Shown here: piece after piece, positions 22,301 through 29,807 of the stretch
Numbering within the stretch: position 1 is the first letter of the stretch
Layout of the letters: every line of letters begins with the position of its first letter
Source of the DNA: a virus
Strand: one strand, 5' to 3'
DNA length: 40,232 nt
IMG/VR virus record: IMGVR_UViG_3300037485_000804
Span: 1-40,232 of that record
Made by a program: the position numbers and the translations under genes
Notes under the pieces: model-generated
The model's database searches: none
Seen by the model: the letters and a program-made list of their open reading frames with translations, nothing else
Told to the model about the DNA's origin: nothing

Positions 22301-23026
22301 GACGGTGGAAACGGTTCCGATGATAGCTCGGGAGACTGAGATCGGGCGCATCGTGCCGACAGTTCCCACCTGGGTTGATATGCCACGGAAGACCCTGCGG
22401 GAGACAGTAGCAACGACGGACGCGCCAGCGGAGACTACTTGTCCTGCCGTGACCAAGATCGTGCCAACGGTCGAGACGACGGCGGTAGCTACAGCCTTCG
22501 TGACGGCTCGCCGCACTACTCCGACAGTGGCGACGGTCCCAGCGGAGACGTATTTCGTGATCGCTCGCGGTACGGTGCCAACGGTAGAAGCCGTTCCGGT
22601 GATCGTCCGCGCGATGGCCCGTCCGACAGTTCCGACCGTCGCCGAGGCTCCCGTGAGGTTCTTGCCGATTGCGCGTCTAACGGTGCCGACTACCTCTACA
22701 GCGGCAACCGCAAGCGCCTTGATCACAACAGAGCCGCGCGTGAGCGTTCCGACAGCCTCCACCGTGCCCAGTCCGACGGTCTTGGACGATGCCCGCTTGA
22801 CCGTTCCCGATGTGCTAGAAGTGCCCTCTAGTGCCTTACCTACCGTGAGCGGTCTGATAGCTGCGCCTACAGCGGTGACGACAGCGGATAGCCGTCTCGC
22901 TGCGCCGCGTTGAGTGGAGCCAACCGTGGAGACGGTAGCCGTGGCGATGGTCTTCGTGTAGGCGACGGTGGCTTGCTCGCCCGTCGCGCCCCATCTGATA
23001 ACTCCCCAACGCTGCCTACCCCACAT
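19394..23026 (-). CDS. Large tail-tip protein with Val-Gly repeat region
   Basis: This 1210-residue protein has three parts. Residues about 20-385 are built from 18-21-residue repeats around 'STVGTV-R-AI', rich in Val, Thr, Ala and Gly with a periodic Arg/Lys. Residues about 390-1000 form a mixed core ('DQTVDNV', 'HPLPGDQSRSVGWWG', then hub-like 'VRLNNIDGTFDPGNTG' and 'LGVFYSRDW') resembling the central tail tip or baseplate hub of siphoviruses. Residues about 1005-1065 repeat the Val-Gly motif, and the end is a beta-sandwich that could bind sugar. It lies downstream of the tape measure and small tip genes. Its 5' end is disturbed by an HNH gene. ATG 23026 has only a weak ribosome site. Confidence 0.8.
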   Translation of the reverse strand: MWGRQRWGVIRWGATGEQATVAYTKTIATATVSTVGSTQRGAARRLSAVVTAVGAAIRPLTVGKALEGTSSTSGTVKRASSKTVGLGTVEAVGTLTRGSVVIKALAVAAVEVVGTVRRAIGKNLTGASATVGTVGRAIARTITGTASTVGTVPRAITKYVSAGTVATVGVVRRAVTKAVATAVVSTVGTILVTAGQVVSAGASVVATVSRRVFRGISTQVGTVGTMRPISVSRAIIGTVSTVSSLICGSVFTKAIAAGIVSTVGTVARSTGRILKGTATAVGLGIRPLTIGKKPIGTVGTVGTMRPISVTRAITTTVGTIGVARRAITRTIATAVVSTVGTIWATAGQVLSSGASVVATVSRKVFRTIRAQVGTIGTVTDSLYDIVYAMNHTFRKLYAKVRITYTDPYFSAGVETAADAVGDYTYTDQTVDNVTTEDYKWFSLHRNVLDGTYHPLPGDQSRSVGWWGTQLSDSVTYVFVPTYPKLTLTHAARTVESILVVGDDKLNEYPVDFTVKLYDAANVLQHTQTVIGNAYYLYDLPLSPTHTGIAKQELEITKWSRGDSVCKIAQFFTMLEETYLSEDGELVTVHVTEQREFTGTTIPQGNLAASEITVRLNNIDGTFDPGNTGSRLYGLLKNNRAIEAWLGVDLIPSGVRRWYPLGVFYSRDWNAPDAEIYAEVSGQDMLSRLQTTTYSTSQVYTSESLQDLAIRVMTDAGLTSADWIIDAGYDLITIPYAWFDQMTHREALRRIAAAALGQCYCDRDGKVVLDIYTAPTLNAYAYTTGNVFEFDRPLAWTQMVNYVETRATPRELSAEQDIVVDTEVITIPAGSTKTKTHFFTVSPCQDIVAPVIVGGADVTVSAYSAYSWGISITYSNAGAAPETVTSVTVRGKTLEEVNKRICVAQDADSIGQNGKQTLPEVISSEFWQSETRAQEVADALLVSYRNPRRDLVMRARGNIAQLLGDRVTCMDSRIGGTTAQFGIVGQDISYDGGLEILVTAQQLGARTDKMIVATVGTVGTMIDVPVQKKGLAVATAGTIGSVGRKAAYYKAISSAVVSTVGSVAKHLTPPGPIDIGPGATNRGNEGTSGHTFISGTNPANNSGTITSVELWFASSATGVKVATFSKSGSVFTPRAVATIGNVTAGAVRTYVVSLAVGTGDYIGVHYDSGGIEMDASGGSTWFLSGIDGTLGENTYRSTAYAISIYATGETD
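21930..22492 (-). repeat. Long imperfect internal duplication in tail-tip gene
   Basis: A stretch of about 107 bases at about 21930-22036 recurs at about 22386-22492, offset by 456 bases with most bases identical. The encoded segments both read 'ATAVVSTVGTI', then 'TAGQV', then 'SAGASVVATVSR' or 'SSGASVVATVSR'. Neighbouring units ('RPISVSRAI', 'RPISVTRAI'; 'IRPLTVGK', 'IRPLTIGK') show that a larger block was duplicated. Coordinates are approximate. Confidence 0.75.
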
Positions 23027-23028
23027 TT

Positions 23029-23514
23029 CTAGTTACCGCCGCCTTGTATTCGAGGCTTGTTCGCAGCGAACACCCCACACATTCTACTAGATGCCTCGTC
23101 ACGGATGCGGACCGCTTCACATAGATCAACGAATATGCCGAGGTATACGGTGCGGTGATCTACCGTAATCGTTGCTTGCCACTTGCTGCGATCTCGGCGC
23201 CACGCGATTCCAAGGTACCCCGAGACGCCATATGGAACATGCGTCCTATGACTCCCGTTTTGGCTGCGGGTACAGATCCGCAGGTTCTTTCTCCTGTTGT
23301 CCAGCCCGTTTCCGTTGACGTGATCGACCTGAAGATGATCTGGGCACTGCATCAACTCCCGGTGCATGTAGAACGTGGTCCGGCCAGTTGCGTTGCGCTC
23401 TGTGCGTCGAGCGTATCCTTTGCCGCTGTACCACCACCGATACCGAGACAGGCTGTTGTAGTCCGCGTCATCCACCAAGACTTCTCGCCCGCACGGTAAC
23501 GGAATAGACTTCAC
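23029..23514 (-). CDS. HNH homing endonuclease with AP2-type DNA-binding domain
   Basis: This 161-residue protein has an HNH nuclease core ('MHRELMQCPDHLQVDHVNG', then 'GLDNRRKNLRICT'; His and Asn of the active site visible) and a C-terminal AP2-like DNA-binding domain ('GVSGYLGIAWRR' and 'WQATITVDHRTVYLGIF'). This is the usual layout of free-standing phage HNH endonucleases. GTG 23514, four bases after GGAGG, gives the family-typical N-terminus Met-Lys-Ser-Ile-Pro-Leu; the open frame extends nine residues further. It sits immediately before the tail-tip gene, with a relic of that gene's start upstream, and is a mobile invader. Confidence 0.88.
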   Translation of the reverse strand: MKSIPLPCGREVLVDDADYNSLSRYRWWYSGKGYARRTERNATGRTTFYMHRELMQCPDHLQVDHVNGNGLDNRRKNLRICTRSQNGSHRTHVPYGVSGYLGIAWRRDRSKWQATITVDHRTVYLGIFVDLCEAVRIRDEASSRMCGVFAANKPRIQGGGN

Positions 23515-23558
23515 ATATCCTCCCATCTCGTCGTGCCCCACCTATTTCTTCCCCACAT
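23511..23558 (-). pseudogene. Relic 5' end of the tail-tip gene
   Basis: Fifteen codons from ATG 23558 read MWGRNRWGTTRWEDM before a stop. The intact tail-tip gene starts MWGRQRWGVIRWG. The two starts lie 532 bases apart, on either side of the HNH gene. This looks like a leftover of the recipient gene's start after insertion of an endonuclease cassette that brought its own tail-gene 5' end. A functional short peptide cannot be excluded. Confidence 0.6.
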
Positions 23559-23563
23559 CTATC

Positions 23564-24649
23564 TCAACTCCAAAGCATCACTTGCCCCAGCGCAAGCTCC
23601 TCTGCCCCCCACGCGGCAATCCCATCATTCTGCGAGTAGTAGTCCGCCTTCACCCAAGCATCCGCTCGAGCAACATTGGAGATTCGCACTTCATCCATCG
23701 TCCCAGCGATAGTTGCGGTGTACCCCCCGAGCCCTCCTCTACCGATGCTGTGAATGGTTGGAGTGCTTAGGTTCATAGTCAGAGAGTTTTGATCTGCTCC
23801 GACAGCAGCTCCGTCTACCCATAGGTTCGCCCGCCCAGATGAGAAGAACCCTGTCAGAAAGTGCCACGTTCCGTTTGTGAACGCACTGCTGGACGCGAAT
23901 ACCTGCGCGGAAGTGGCATTCATACCTCTCAGACGTACCGCCTTGTCTGAGTGCACATAGAATTGGAAGTTCTGCACGTCCGTAGCAGGACAGTGCGCAT
24001 ACAGCCCATCTAGCACTGCGTAATCCGCGCAATTCAGCCAGAAGCTAACCGTACCCGCAGTTGTCATCGCCGCAGCAGCTTTCGATACGTCGATGTAATC
24101 GTTTGATCCATCGAAAGTCTGCGCTGAGGCGATCTTCCCACTGGTTGTTACCGTCGGTTCGTTGGCTCCCTTCTTCGCCCCGTCCCGCGAGTTACTTGTA
24201 GAGTCCTCCACCGTGCTTGTAGTGAGATCCCCCATGTGATAGACGCCCCAGAAGTTAGAGTCCCAGACTTCCGTCCGGCCTCCTGCATCTGCGACATAGG
24301 TTGTATTCGCTGCGTGATCCGCATCGTAGTACAGATAGATGATCGTGTTAGACGCCCCGGCAACCACCCAATCAGACTTCGATACCCAGAGGATAGCCAC
24401 CTCGTTTGCGTCGTTCCACTTCTCGATCTCGACGTAGAGTTCAGTCGTCCCGTCGTCCTTCGTCACGGCGATCTTTGTCCGATTGTCGTCCGATGCCAGT
24501 TCGTCAAAGATGCAACTCACGTCAGCGTTTCCAGTCCCGACAGACGTTCCAAGTTCCAGCATCAGCGGGAAGTGCGTCAGGTTTGCATCCACCTGCGCGT
24601 GGGATATGGTGATCGTTACTCTCTTTCCCCATCCACTAAGCCATGCCAC
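23564..24649 (-). CDS. Tail adhesin with DUF2341-like and LamG-like domains
   Basis: This 361-residue protein. The N-terminal half ('TITISHAQVDANLTHFPLML', 'TELYVEIEKWN', 'IIYLYYDAD') fits DUF2341, and the C-terminal half ('FDGSNDYIDV', 'GTVSFWLNC', 'MDEVRISNVAR') fits a concanavalin-like LamG sandwich. This pair is common in secreted or phage adhesins that bind polysaccharide. GTG 24649 is favoured over GTG 24658 because AGAGGTG lies six bases before it. The C-terminus ends shortly before the relic tail-gene start. Confidence 0.8.
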   Translation of the reverse strand: MAWLSGWGKRVTITISHAQVDANLTHFPLMLELGTSVGTGNADVSCIFDELASDDNRTKIAVTKDDGTTELYVEIEKWNDANEVAILWVSKSDWVVAGASNTIIYLYYDADHAANTTYVADAGGRTEVWDSNFWGVYHMGDLTTSTVEDSTSNSRDGAKKGANEPTVTTSGKIASAQTFDGSNDYIDVSKAAAAMTTAGTVSFWLNCADYAVLDGLYAHCPATDVQNFQFYVHSDKAVRLRGMNATSAQVFASSSAFTNGTWHFLTGFFSSGRANLWVDGAAVGADQNSLTMNLSTPTIHSIGRGGLGGYTATIAGTMDEVRISNVARADAWVKADYYSQNDGIAAWGAEELALGQVMLWS

Positions 24650-24660
24650 GCCAATCACCT

Positions 24661-25449
24661 CTAGTCATACGTGTACTCGATCACGAAAGAGAACTGCGTC
24701 GTCAACGCATCAGGTGCCGCGCCCATCCTCCACAGAATGCACTTGCCACTAGCCACTGTCGCGTCATCAAAGGAGGACGTGATCGTCACCACGCCCGCCG
24801 TCGTGTCACAGACATCAATGACTGCCGCGTTCCCCAGCCCGATGAAGGCATCGGCCCACATAAGGTCGATATCCAACTCTGTGGTCGGGTCCGCGTCACA
24901 CGTTATCTGGATCTTCGTGATCGTGATTGCGGCATCCGTGGCTGGCCAGATACAGATGTGGGCGTCCACGTTATCGTAGAAATCTTTGGGTTTCGACACG
25001 GTTCCACGCAGGTACTTCTTGACTTGCTGCGCTGGAAGTTCCGCCGCAGTGATCGCGCTAGCCGATGCCAGCTTCCCGCTCGTCCCATTGGCCTTGAAGA
25101 AGTGCCCGCTCGTCGCCGACGCTGGCCCCATGATGCGCTTCGATACGTCCTCACCCATGCAGACGCAATAGACGTAGGAACCAACCGGGAATGTGTAGGT
25201 GCCATCTCCAGTACTGTACAGTTTCCCAGACAATCCGACTTGCGTTGCTCCAGTCAAGTCATTCGTCGTTACTCCGGTGTAGGTGACTAGCGCCCAGTGC
25301 GACCCATCCGTTGTCTGTACTCGGACGTGTCCGCCGCCAGTATCGAACAGGCCGATGGCGGATAGTTTGACGGAGGTATCGGTCCCGAGAACGAACTCCG
25401 TCCCAAGAACCCCCTCTACCTCATTGGGGACCGCAAACGGTTCCGCCAT
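24661..25449 (-). CDS. Tail/virion structural protein
   Basis: This 262-residue protein is beta-rich. The C-terminal half ('DAHICIWPATDAAITITKIQ', 'MGAAPDALTTQFSFVIEYTY') has the look of virion decoration or tail-fibre proteins that occur beside tail tips. No enzyme motif is seen. ATG 25449 has GGAGG eight bases upstream. It lies after a strong intergenic stem-loop. Confidence 0.65.
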   Translation of the reverse strand: MAEPFAVPNEVEGVLGTEFVLGTDTSVKLSAIGLFDTGGGHVRVQTTDGSHWALVTYTGVTTNDLTGATQVGLSGKLYSTGDGTYTFPVGSYVYCVCMGEDVSKRIMGPASATSGHFFKANGTSGKLASASAITAAELPAQQVKKYLRGTVSKPKDFYDNVDAHICIWPATDAAITITKIQITCDADPTTELDIDLMWADAFIGLGNAAVIDVCDTTAGVVTITSSFDDATVASGKCILWRMGAAPDALTTQFSFVIEYTYD

Positions 25450-25464
25450 AGTACGCCTCCTCTA

Positions 25465-25488
25465 GGGGTCTACCGCACGGCAGACCCC
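25465..25488 (-). other. Strong intergenic stem-loop in tail operon
   Basis: An 11-bp stem with one G-U pair (25465-25475 with 25478-25488) lies between two tail genes, just before a ribosome site at about 25458. A second overlapping stem (CCCCG/CGGGG) covers the upstream stop region. There is no U run. RNA processing, stability control or attenuation are possible. Confidence 0.55.
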
Positions 25489-25501
25489 GCACAGCCCCGT
25501 G

Positions 25502-25903
25502 CTACGCGGGGTTCGTGTACTGCGCCTTGATCGTGAACTGAATCGAGTCGCCGACGTTCACGTTGATCACGTCAAACGTCGCGCGCAGGTATAGGTATCC
25601 CGTCGTGCTTGAGAGGTGGTTGAACAGCCCCGCCTCGGTGATCGCCTTGCCTGCGCCAGCGCACGCGATGACTCCGACCACCTGATAGGTGTCGCCCGTG
25701 GTCGTCGTCGTCACGACGGTATCCGTGCCGACCGTTCGTGCCTCCGCTCCGGGAGATTCGAGGACCGTGTTGATCGCCGCCGCCGCCGTCGTCCCAACTC
25801 CCCAGTGAACCCAGTGCGGACTCCCCACAGTTGGGGTTGCCAACAGCCTATCCGCCGTGATTGCCAGCCCGTTGTCTACCACGTACACTACATCAGCCGC
25901 CAT
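25502..25903 (-). CDS. Tail fibre-like protein
   Basis: This 133-residue protein has the C-terminal pattern 'ITEAGLFNHLSSTTGYLYLR' and 'DSIQFTIKAQYTN', which recurs in phage tail and fibre proteins. The N-terminus is 'NGLAITADRLLA'. It is probably a minor tail-tip component. ATG 25903 has GGAGG upstream and overlaps the previous gene by 11 bases. Confidence 0.7.
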   Translation of the reverse strand: MAADVVYVVDNGLAITADRLLATPTVGSPHWVHWGVGTTAAAAINTVLESPGAEARTVGTDTVVTTTTTGDTYQVVGVIACAGAGKAITEAGLFNHLSSTTGYLYLRATFDVINVNVGDSIQFTIKAQYTNPA

Positions 25904-26096
25904 GTCCAGCCTCCTTCTTCTGTTCCTTCTTCAACAGGGCGTTGATGCGCGCCCGTGCTTTCTTGCCCTTCTCAAGGTTCGCAGGATCGTCGCGCCCCTC
26001 GCCGGCAATAGTCCCAATGTCAATCCGCGTCCCGTCCGCCTTGATCAGGACGGCAGAGACTGACGCCTTCGGTCGCTCTACCTTGCCTAGAAACAT
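25893..26096 (-). CDS. Small basic tail-region protein
   Basis: This 67-residue protein with a basic helical end ('KGKKARARINALLKKEQKKE') starts at ATG 26096, which shares its A with the preceding stop (TGATG), and has GAGGAGG upstream. The longer open frame overlaps the previous gene and is not supported. The family is unknown. Tight coupling places it in the tail-tip group. Confidence 0.7.
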   Translation of the reverse strand: MFLGKVERPKASVSAVLIKADGTRIDIGTIAGEGRDDPANLEKGKKARARINALLKKEQKKEAGHGG

Positions 26097-26482
26097 CAGA
26101 CCTCCTCTAGTTGAAACGTCACCGGCTCCCAGAGCCACCGATCCTTCGTCAGCATCCGCACCCGCGAGAACGGTCGAAACTTCACCGCGTAGGTCGTCAG
26201 CGTCGCGTCCTCTTCCTCGATGATCAGAGATAGCGGCGTAGTGACTCCGCTCGCGTAGAGGGCCAAGAGTGCGTCGAGCGCATCCTGACCGACTGCGCCC
26301 GTGCTGTACGCGATCGTGAAGCGCGTCTTGGTTGCGATGTTGTCTATCACCAGTGCGCCATTCGCCACGCGGCCCTCGCGGTTGATCTCGAAGTCCTCCC
26401 ACGCGATCGAGAAGCCATCCGAGACGAACAGCGATTCCGCGCCCGTCAAGCCCAGCCAGAATCTACCCGCGCTCGCGCTCAT
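26096..26482 (-). CDS. Minor tail protein
   Basis: This 128-residue beta-rich protein ends 'RWLWEPVTFQLEEV', a C-terminus shared by small tail proteins encoded just after tape measures. ATG 26482 overlaps the tape-measure stop (ATGA). It is probably a distal tail or hub-linking protein. Confidence 0.65.
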   Translation of the reverse strand: MSASAGRFWLGLTGAESLFVSDGFSIAWEDFEINREGRVANGALVIDNIATKTRFTIAYSTGAVGQDALDALLALYASGVTTPLSLIIEEEDATLTTYAVKFRPFSRVRMLTKDRWLWEPVTFQLEEV

Positions 26483-29112
26483 ACGGCCTCCAGTCCTAGC
26501 CGGACCTTCTCACGCTGCACAAGCGGCAGGGCGATACGCCCGAACGTCTTGCCGTCTACCTGGAGGATCATCGGCCTATCCGCGCCCATGCCCAGTTCGG
26601 ACATCGCATCGTAGACGCCAGCCTGCACCGCCTCGGCAAACGCGCCGTAGTCCATCGCCTGAGCGAAGCCCTTCGCTCCGATGGGCTCGCCGCCATGCAC
26701 GACGGCCAGTTGAGGCTCGCCCATCGCACCAGAGACGATGCCGCCGGAGGCGTAGCCCTTGACGCCCGTCGTCGTGTGGACAAGCCCGCCACCGTACTGC
26801 TGCCCGAGTAGGTTCTCGGTGATCCACTTGTTGAGGTTGGCCGTGAAGTTTGCCGCGCCCTGCGACGTTCCCAGCCACAGCGGGAGCAGCCATCCGAAGG
26901 CGCTGACGAGTCCGCTTAGAGACAGCTGCATCGCGGCGACTCCACCCTGCACGGAAGCCGAGGCCGCACCCATCGCGCTAGTGATCCCTGGGACGAACTT
27001 CCCGAAGAGAACATCCGTGACGAGTTGCGCCGCCTTCTCTAGTCCCGTCTTGAGAAGATCGTTCCACATCTTATCCCAGACTCCGCGCACGTCGTCGCCG
27101 TGAGTAACCCAAGCGTAGAGGCTATCCCCGAGCGCGGAGGTCAACCCAGACTGCGCCTCGTTCTGCATCGTCTCAAGCGAGTCGAGTACCCCCTGCGCGA
27201 GGAGATTGGTAGCGGAGATAACGCCGGGCGTCCCTTCCGTGATCCCCACGCCCAAGCCGGCAGCAACGTCGCGCCCGATCTCCGCTGTCTTCTTCGACGG
27301 TGACTGTGACTCGAAGGTTAGTCCCAGAGTGTCAATCACGGAGTCTCCCATGAAGGTGACATCATCGAGAAGACTGGGCATCCCTTGACCGAGACCGAAT
27401 GACAACCCTTCCGTGAGGCTGACGCCAAGAGCAGATCCAGCATCGGCAACGGTTGTCTCACCTTGTCCTATGGCGTCAACCATCGCTGCCACAGCAGCGT
27501 CACCAGCATCTGTAGCGGCCCCCGTGATCGTCGCCTCGGATGCCGCCAGTCCGTCGGCGTACTGTTGCGCCGAGTCCTCTCCAATGCCAAGCCACTTCTT
27601 GAGGAAGCCCGGCATCCACGAGGTGAGCGCATTGATGAGCGAGTCCCAGGCGCTCGCAAAGAACTCCGTCACGCGATGCCACGCGCCTTGGATGCCTTGC
27701 CAGATCGCATCGACGAGGCCCTGCCCCCACGCGAGGAACTTGTCCCACAGGCCAGCGAAGAACGTCTCAACCGCTGCGAACGCTCCCGAGAAGATGTTCA
27801 CGACGGGATCCCAGAAAGCATGGAAGATCACGTTGAGTGCATCGAAGAGGCCAGTGAAGAATCCCTTGAGCCCATCCCATGCCCCGGCCCAGTCTCCTCG
27901 GAGGAAGGCCAGCACGCCACCAAGAAGCGAGAGGATGGACTTAACGACGGGACCAACGATGGAAAGCACTACCTGAATCGACGTCCCCACAATCTCGAAG
28001 AACGCCTTGATGTCGTCCGCGTGGTCCGCGAGCCACTGGATGACCGGCTGCAACGCCTCCATGATCTTGCCGCCGAGGTCGATCTTGAGGTTATCCAGCG
28101 TAGTCTTCATCCGAAGCATACGCTGTTCGGTGGACTCAGCCATGTTGTCATAGGAATCAGCAACGATCCCTGTACTAGCCGCCATCTTGTCGAGGTTGTT
28201 CGTGAGGAGTGCCGCCTGATCTCCTGTCGTGAGCATGACCATCTTCGCGGCTTCGATGTTCGTAAAGAGATCTGTGAGCGGTGTTCCCGTCTCTTCTGCG
28301 TTGGTCGCGATCATTCCGAGCGCCTCGGCCAACGTACCGCCGCTGGCGATGAAGTCTCTGACCGTTGTCCCACTCAACTCTTGGAACAGCGCGGCGATCT
28401 TAGTTGTCGGATCGGACAATTCATCCATCGCCGACTGGATACCAGAGATCGCCGTCCTGGTAGGAACTCCTTGCTGTGCGATGGTGGTGATGTACGCGCC
28501 AAGCTCGTTGAAACTGATTCCCATGTCCTGAGCGACCGGAAGCAACTTTGCGAACGTCGTCTGTAGTGTCCCGATGTCCGTGTCTCCCGCCTCGGCTACG
28601 CTGAAGAAGAGGTCGGCAACGCGACTGGTCTCAGTGAAGTCTCCCCCGAGGCCCTGAATCGTCTTGGCGAGGGCACTACTAGCCGTTCCGAGATCGACCT
28701 TCAATAGCCTGGACAGCTCTGATGCAGTACCAAGGAACTCTTGGATGTTCTCTTCAGGGACACCGATGTCTCCAACAACGTCCCAGGCCACGGCAATGTC
28801 CTTCGCGGCGATGCCGTACTGGTTGGACACCTCCATGATGTCCGCAACCATCCTATCTTTCTGCTCGGCGGTGAGGCCCATGTCTGCGAAGACTCGATCG
28901 ACGGTGCCCTCGAACTCGACGAACGCCTGCGTGGAATCCTTCAGGAAGTCGAAGACGACCTTGGCTGCGAATGCGGCGACGAGGGCGGTTCCAATCTTGG
29001 CGATTGTCTGCTGCAATCCGCCCATCTTCTGGCCGGCAGCATCGACGCCAGAGTTGAGTCCGGCCATGTCCGCCGTGATCCCGATGCCTAGAGTTCCGAG
29101 TAGCGTTGCCAT
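26479..29112 (-). CDS. Tape measure protein
   Basis: This 877-residue protein sets tail length and is ejected into the host. The N-terminus ('GIGITADMAGLNSGV', 'KIGTALVAAFAAKVVFDFLK') and the adjoining region ('LFFSVAEAGDTDIGTLQTTF', 'TRTAISGIQSAMDEL') are typical of TP901-type tape measures. The centre has hydrophobic helices ('VVLSIVGPVVKSILSLLGGV', 'LFDALNVIFHAFWDPV'). The C-terminal part ('MPGFLKKWLGIGEDSAQQYA', 'LTFESQSPSKKTAEIGRDV') is the standard conserved end. It follows the frameshifted chaperone genes, as expected. Confidence 0.95.
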   Translation of the reverse strand: MATLLGTLGIGITADMAGLNSGVDAAGQKMGGLQQTIAKIGTALVAAFAAKVVFDFLKDSTQAFVEFEGTVDRVFADMGLTAEQKDRMVADIMEVSNQYGIAAKDIAVAWDVVGDIGVPEENIQEFLGTASELSRLLKVDLGTASSALAKTIQGLGGDFTETSRVADLFFSVAEAGDTDIGTLQTTFAKLLPVAQDMGISFNELGAYITTIAQQGVPTRTAISGIQSAMDELSDPTTKIAALFQELSGTTVRDFIASGGTLAEALGMIATNAEETGTPLTDLFTNIEAAKMVMLTTGDQAALLTNNLDKMAASTGIVADSYDNMAESTEQRMLRMKTTLDNLKIDLGGKIMEALQPVIQWLADHADDIKAFFEIVGTSIQVVLSIVGPVVKSILSLLGGVLAFLRGDWAGAWDGLKGFFTGLFDALNVIFHAFWDPVVNIFSGAFAAVETFFAGLWDKFLAWGQGLVDAIWQGIQGAWHRVTEFFASAWDSLINALTSWMPGFLKKWLGIGEDSAQQYADGLAASEATITGAATDAGDAAVAAMVDAIGQGETTVADAGSALGVSLTEGLSFGLGQGMPSLLDDVTFMGDSVIDTLGLTFESQSPSKKTAEIGRDVAAGLGVGITEGTPGVISATNLLAQGVLDSLETMQNEAQSGLTSALGDSLYAWVTHGDDVRGVWDKMWNDLLKTGLEKAAQLVTDVLFGKFVPGITSAMGAASASVQGGVAAMQLSLSGLVSAFGWLLPLWLGTSQGAANFTANLNKWITENLLGQQYGGGLVHTTTGVKGYASGGIVSGAMGEPQLAVVHGGEPIGAKGFAQAMDYGAFAEAVQAGVYDAMSELGMGADRPMILQVDGKTFGRIALPLVQREKVRLGLEAV

Positions 29113-29113
29113 C

Positions 29114-29440
29114 TCAGCCTCGCTTGATGTGCTTCTGCAATTCAGGAGACGCGCGGTAGAGCGCGGAACGATCCGGTGCCTCGTCTGCCGAAGAGACGAT
29201 CAGCGGCTTCGGACGCGGCAGACTCTTCTTCGATAGCGCCGCTCCGTAGGCTCCGATTACCGTCTCCGCTAGCACCTGCGCACCCCTTCTCTCTTCCTCT
29301 TCGCCCATGCCGAGATACCAGTACCAGTCGTCTATCCCATGCTCGTCTAGCCAGTAGTTCGGCGTCGTCCCCCGGTACAAGATCGACAGCCGAGCCAGTA
29401 TCCGGCCGAGTTCGATGCTTACGACCCGGCCGCCGGTGCG
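29114..29440 (-). CDS. Tail assembly chaperone extension (gpT-like), made by -1 frameshift
   Basis: These 109 codons are read in the -1 frame after slippage at 29446-29440, extending the upstream chaperone to about 225 residues. The sequence is Trp- and Tyr-rich near the start ('YWLDEHGIDDWYWYLGMGEE'), like gpT-type extensions, and ends 'SPELQKHIKRG'. It has no ribosome site of its own, so it is expected only as the fusion. In lambda the longer protein binds the tape measure and recruits tail tube subunits. Confidence 0.8.
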   Translation of the reverse strand, partial: RTGGRVVSIELGRILARLSILYRGTTPNYWLDEHGIDDWYWYLGMGEEEERRGAQVLAETVIGAYGAALSKKSLPRPKPLIVSSADEAPDRSALYRASPELQKHIKRG

Positions 29441-29790
29441 TTTCCCTCCTTCGTTGCCTCCTCGGTGACGCGCTTCTTGAGCGGTTCGAGCGTGAAGTCG
29501 ATGAACGCCATGAGCTGATTGAGGTCGGCGTGATCGAGCAGCCAATCCACCGTGATCTCCGTGTCGTGAACCTGCGCGATGCGGGCCACGATGGAGATGG
29601 ACTTCACGAGCCGTTCCTCTCCGCTGTACTTCTCCATCTCGTCAGCGAACTTGGCGGCTTCCAAGAGGACGCGGGCGGGGATCGTCGTCACGTCAATCAC
29701 CCGCCCGCCAAGTCGTGCCTGACGCTGCGCCGGGACCAGCTTATCGAAGTCTCGGATCACCGGCCCGATGTCTAGCTTCTTCGCTTCCAC
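29419..29790 (-). CDS. Tail assembly chaperone (gpG-like)
   Basis: This 123-residue helical protein is encoded between the tail tube and tape measure. Such proteins coat the tape measure before tube assembly. GTG 29790 has GGAGGA upstream. The slippery heptamer overlaps residues 115-117, near the C-terminus, so most ribosomes make this short form and a fraction make the fusion. The C-terminal tail is disordered ('KEGNAPAAGS'). Confidence 0.85.
   Translation of the reverse strand: MEAKKLDIGPVIRDFDKLVPAQRQARLGGRVIDVTTIPARVLLEAAKFADEMEKYSGEERLVKSISIVARIAQVHDTEITVDWLLDHADLNQLMAFIDFTLEPLKKRVTEEATKEGNAPAAGS
29440..29446 (-). promoter_or_regulatory. -1 ribosomal frameshift site GGGAAAC
   Basis: The heptamer G GGA AAC is in the correct phase for the upstream chaperone frame. 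Both tRNAs can slip to GGG AAA, after which the -1 frame is open for 109 codons. Lambda uses GGGAAAG at the same place in its tail genes. It lies 21 bases before the 0-frame stop region. Confidence 0.85.
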
Positions 29791-29807
29791 GCTTCCTCCT
29801 TAGTCCC

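Noticed and set aside
21924-22913. Long plus-strand frame antisense to the tail-tip repeats (329 codons)
   Set aside because: It is a register artefact of GC-rich Val/Thr repeats. The protein is a monotonous Pro/Thr/Val mirror, with no start signal or domain, unlike the intein antisense gene.
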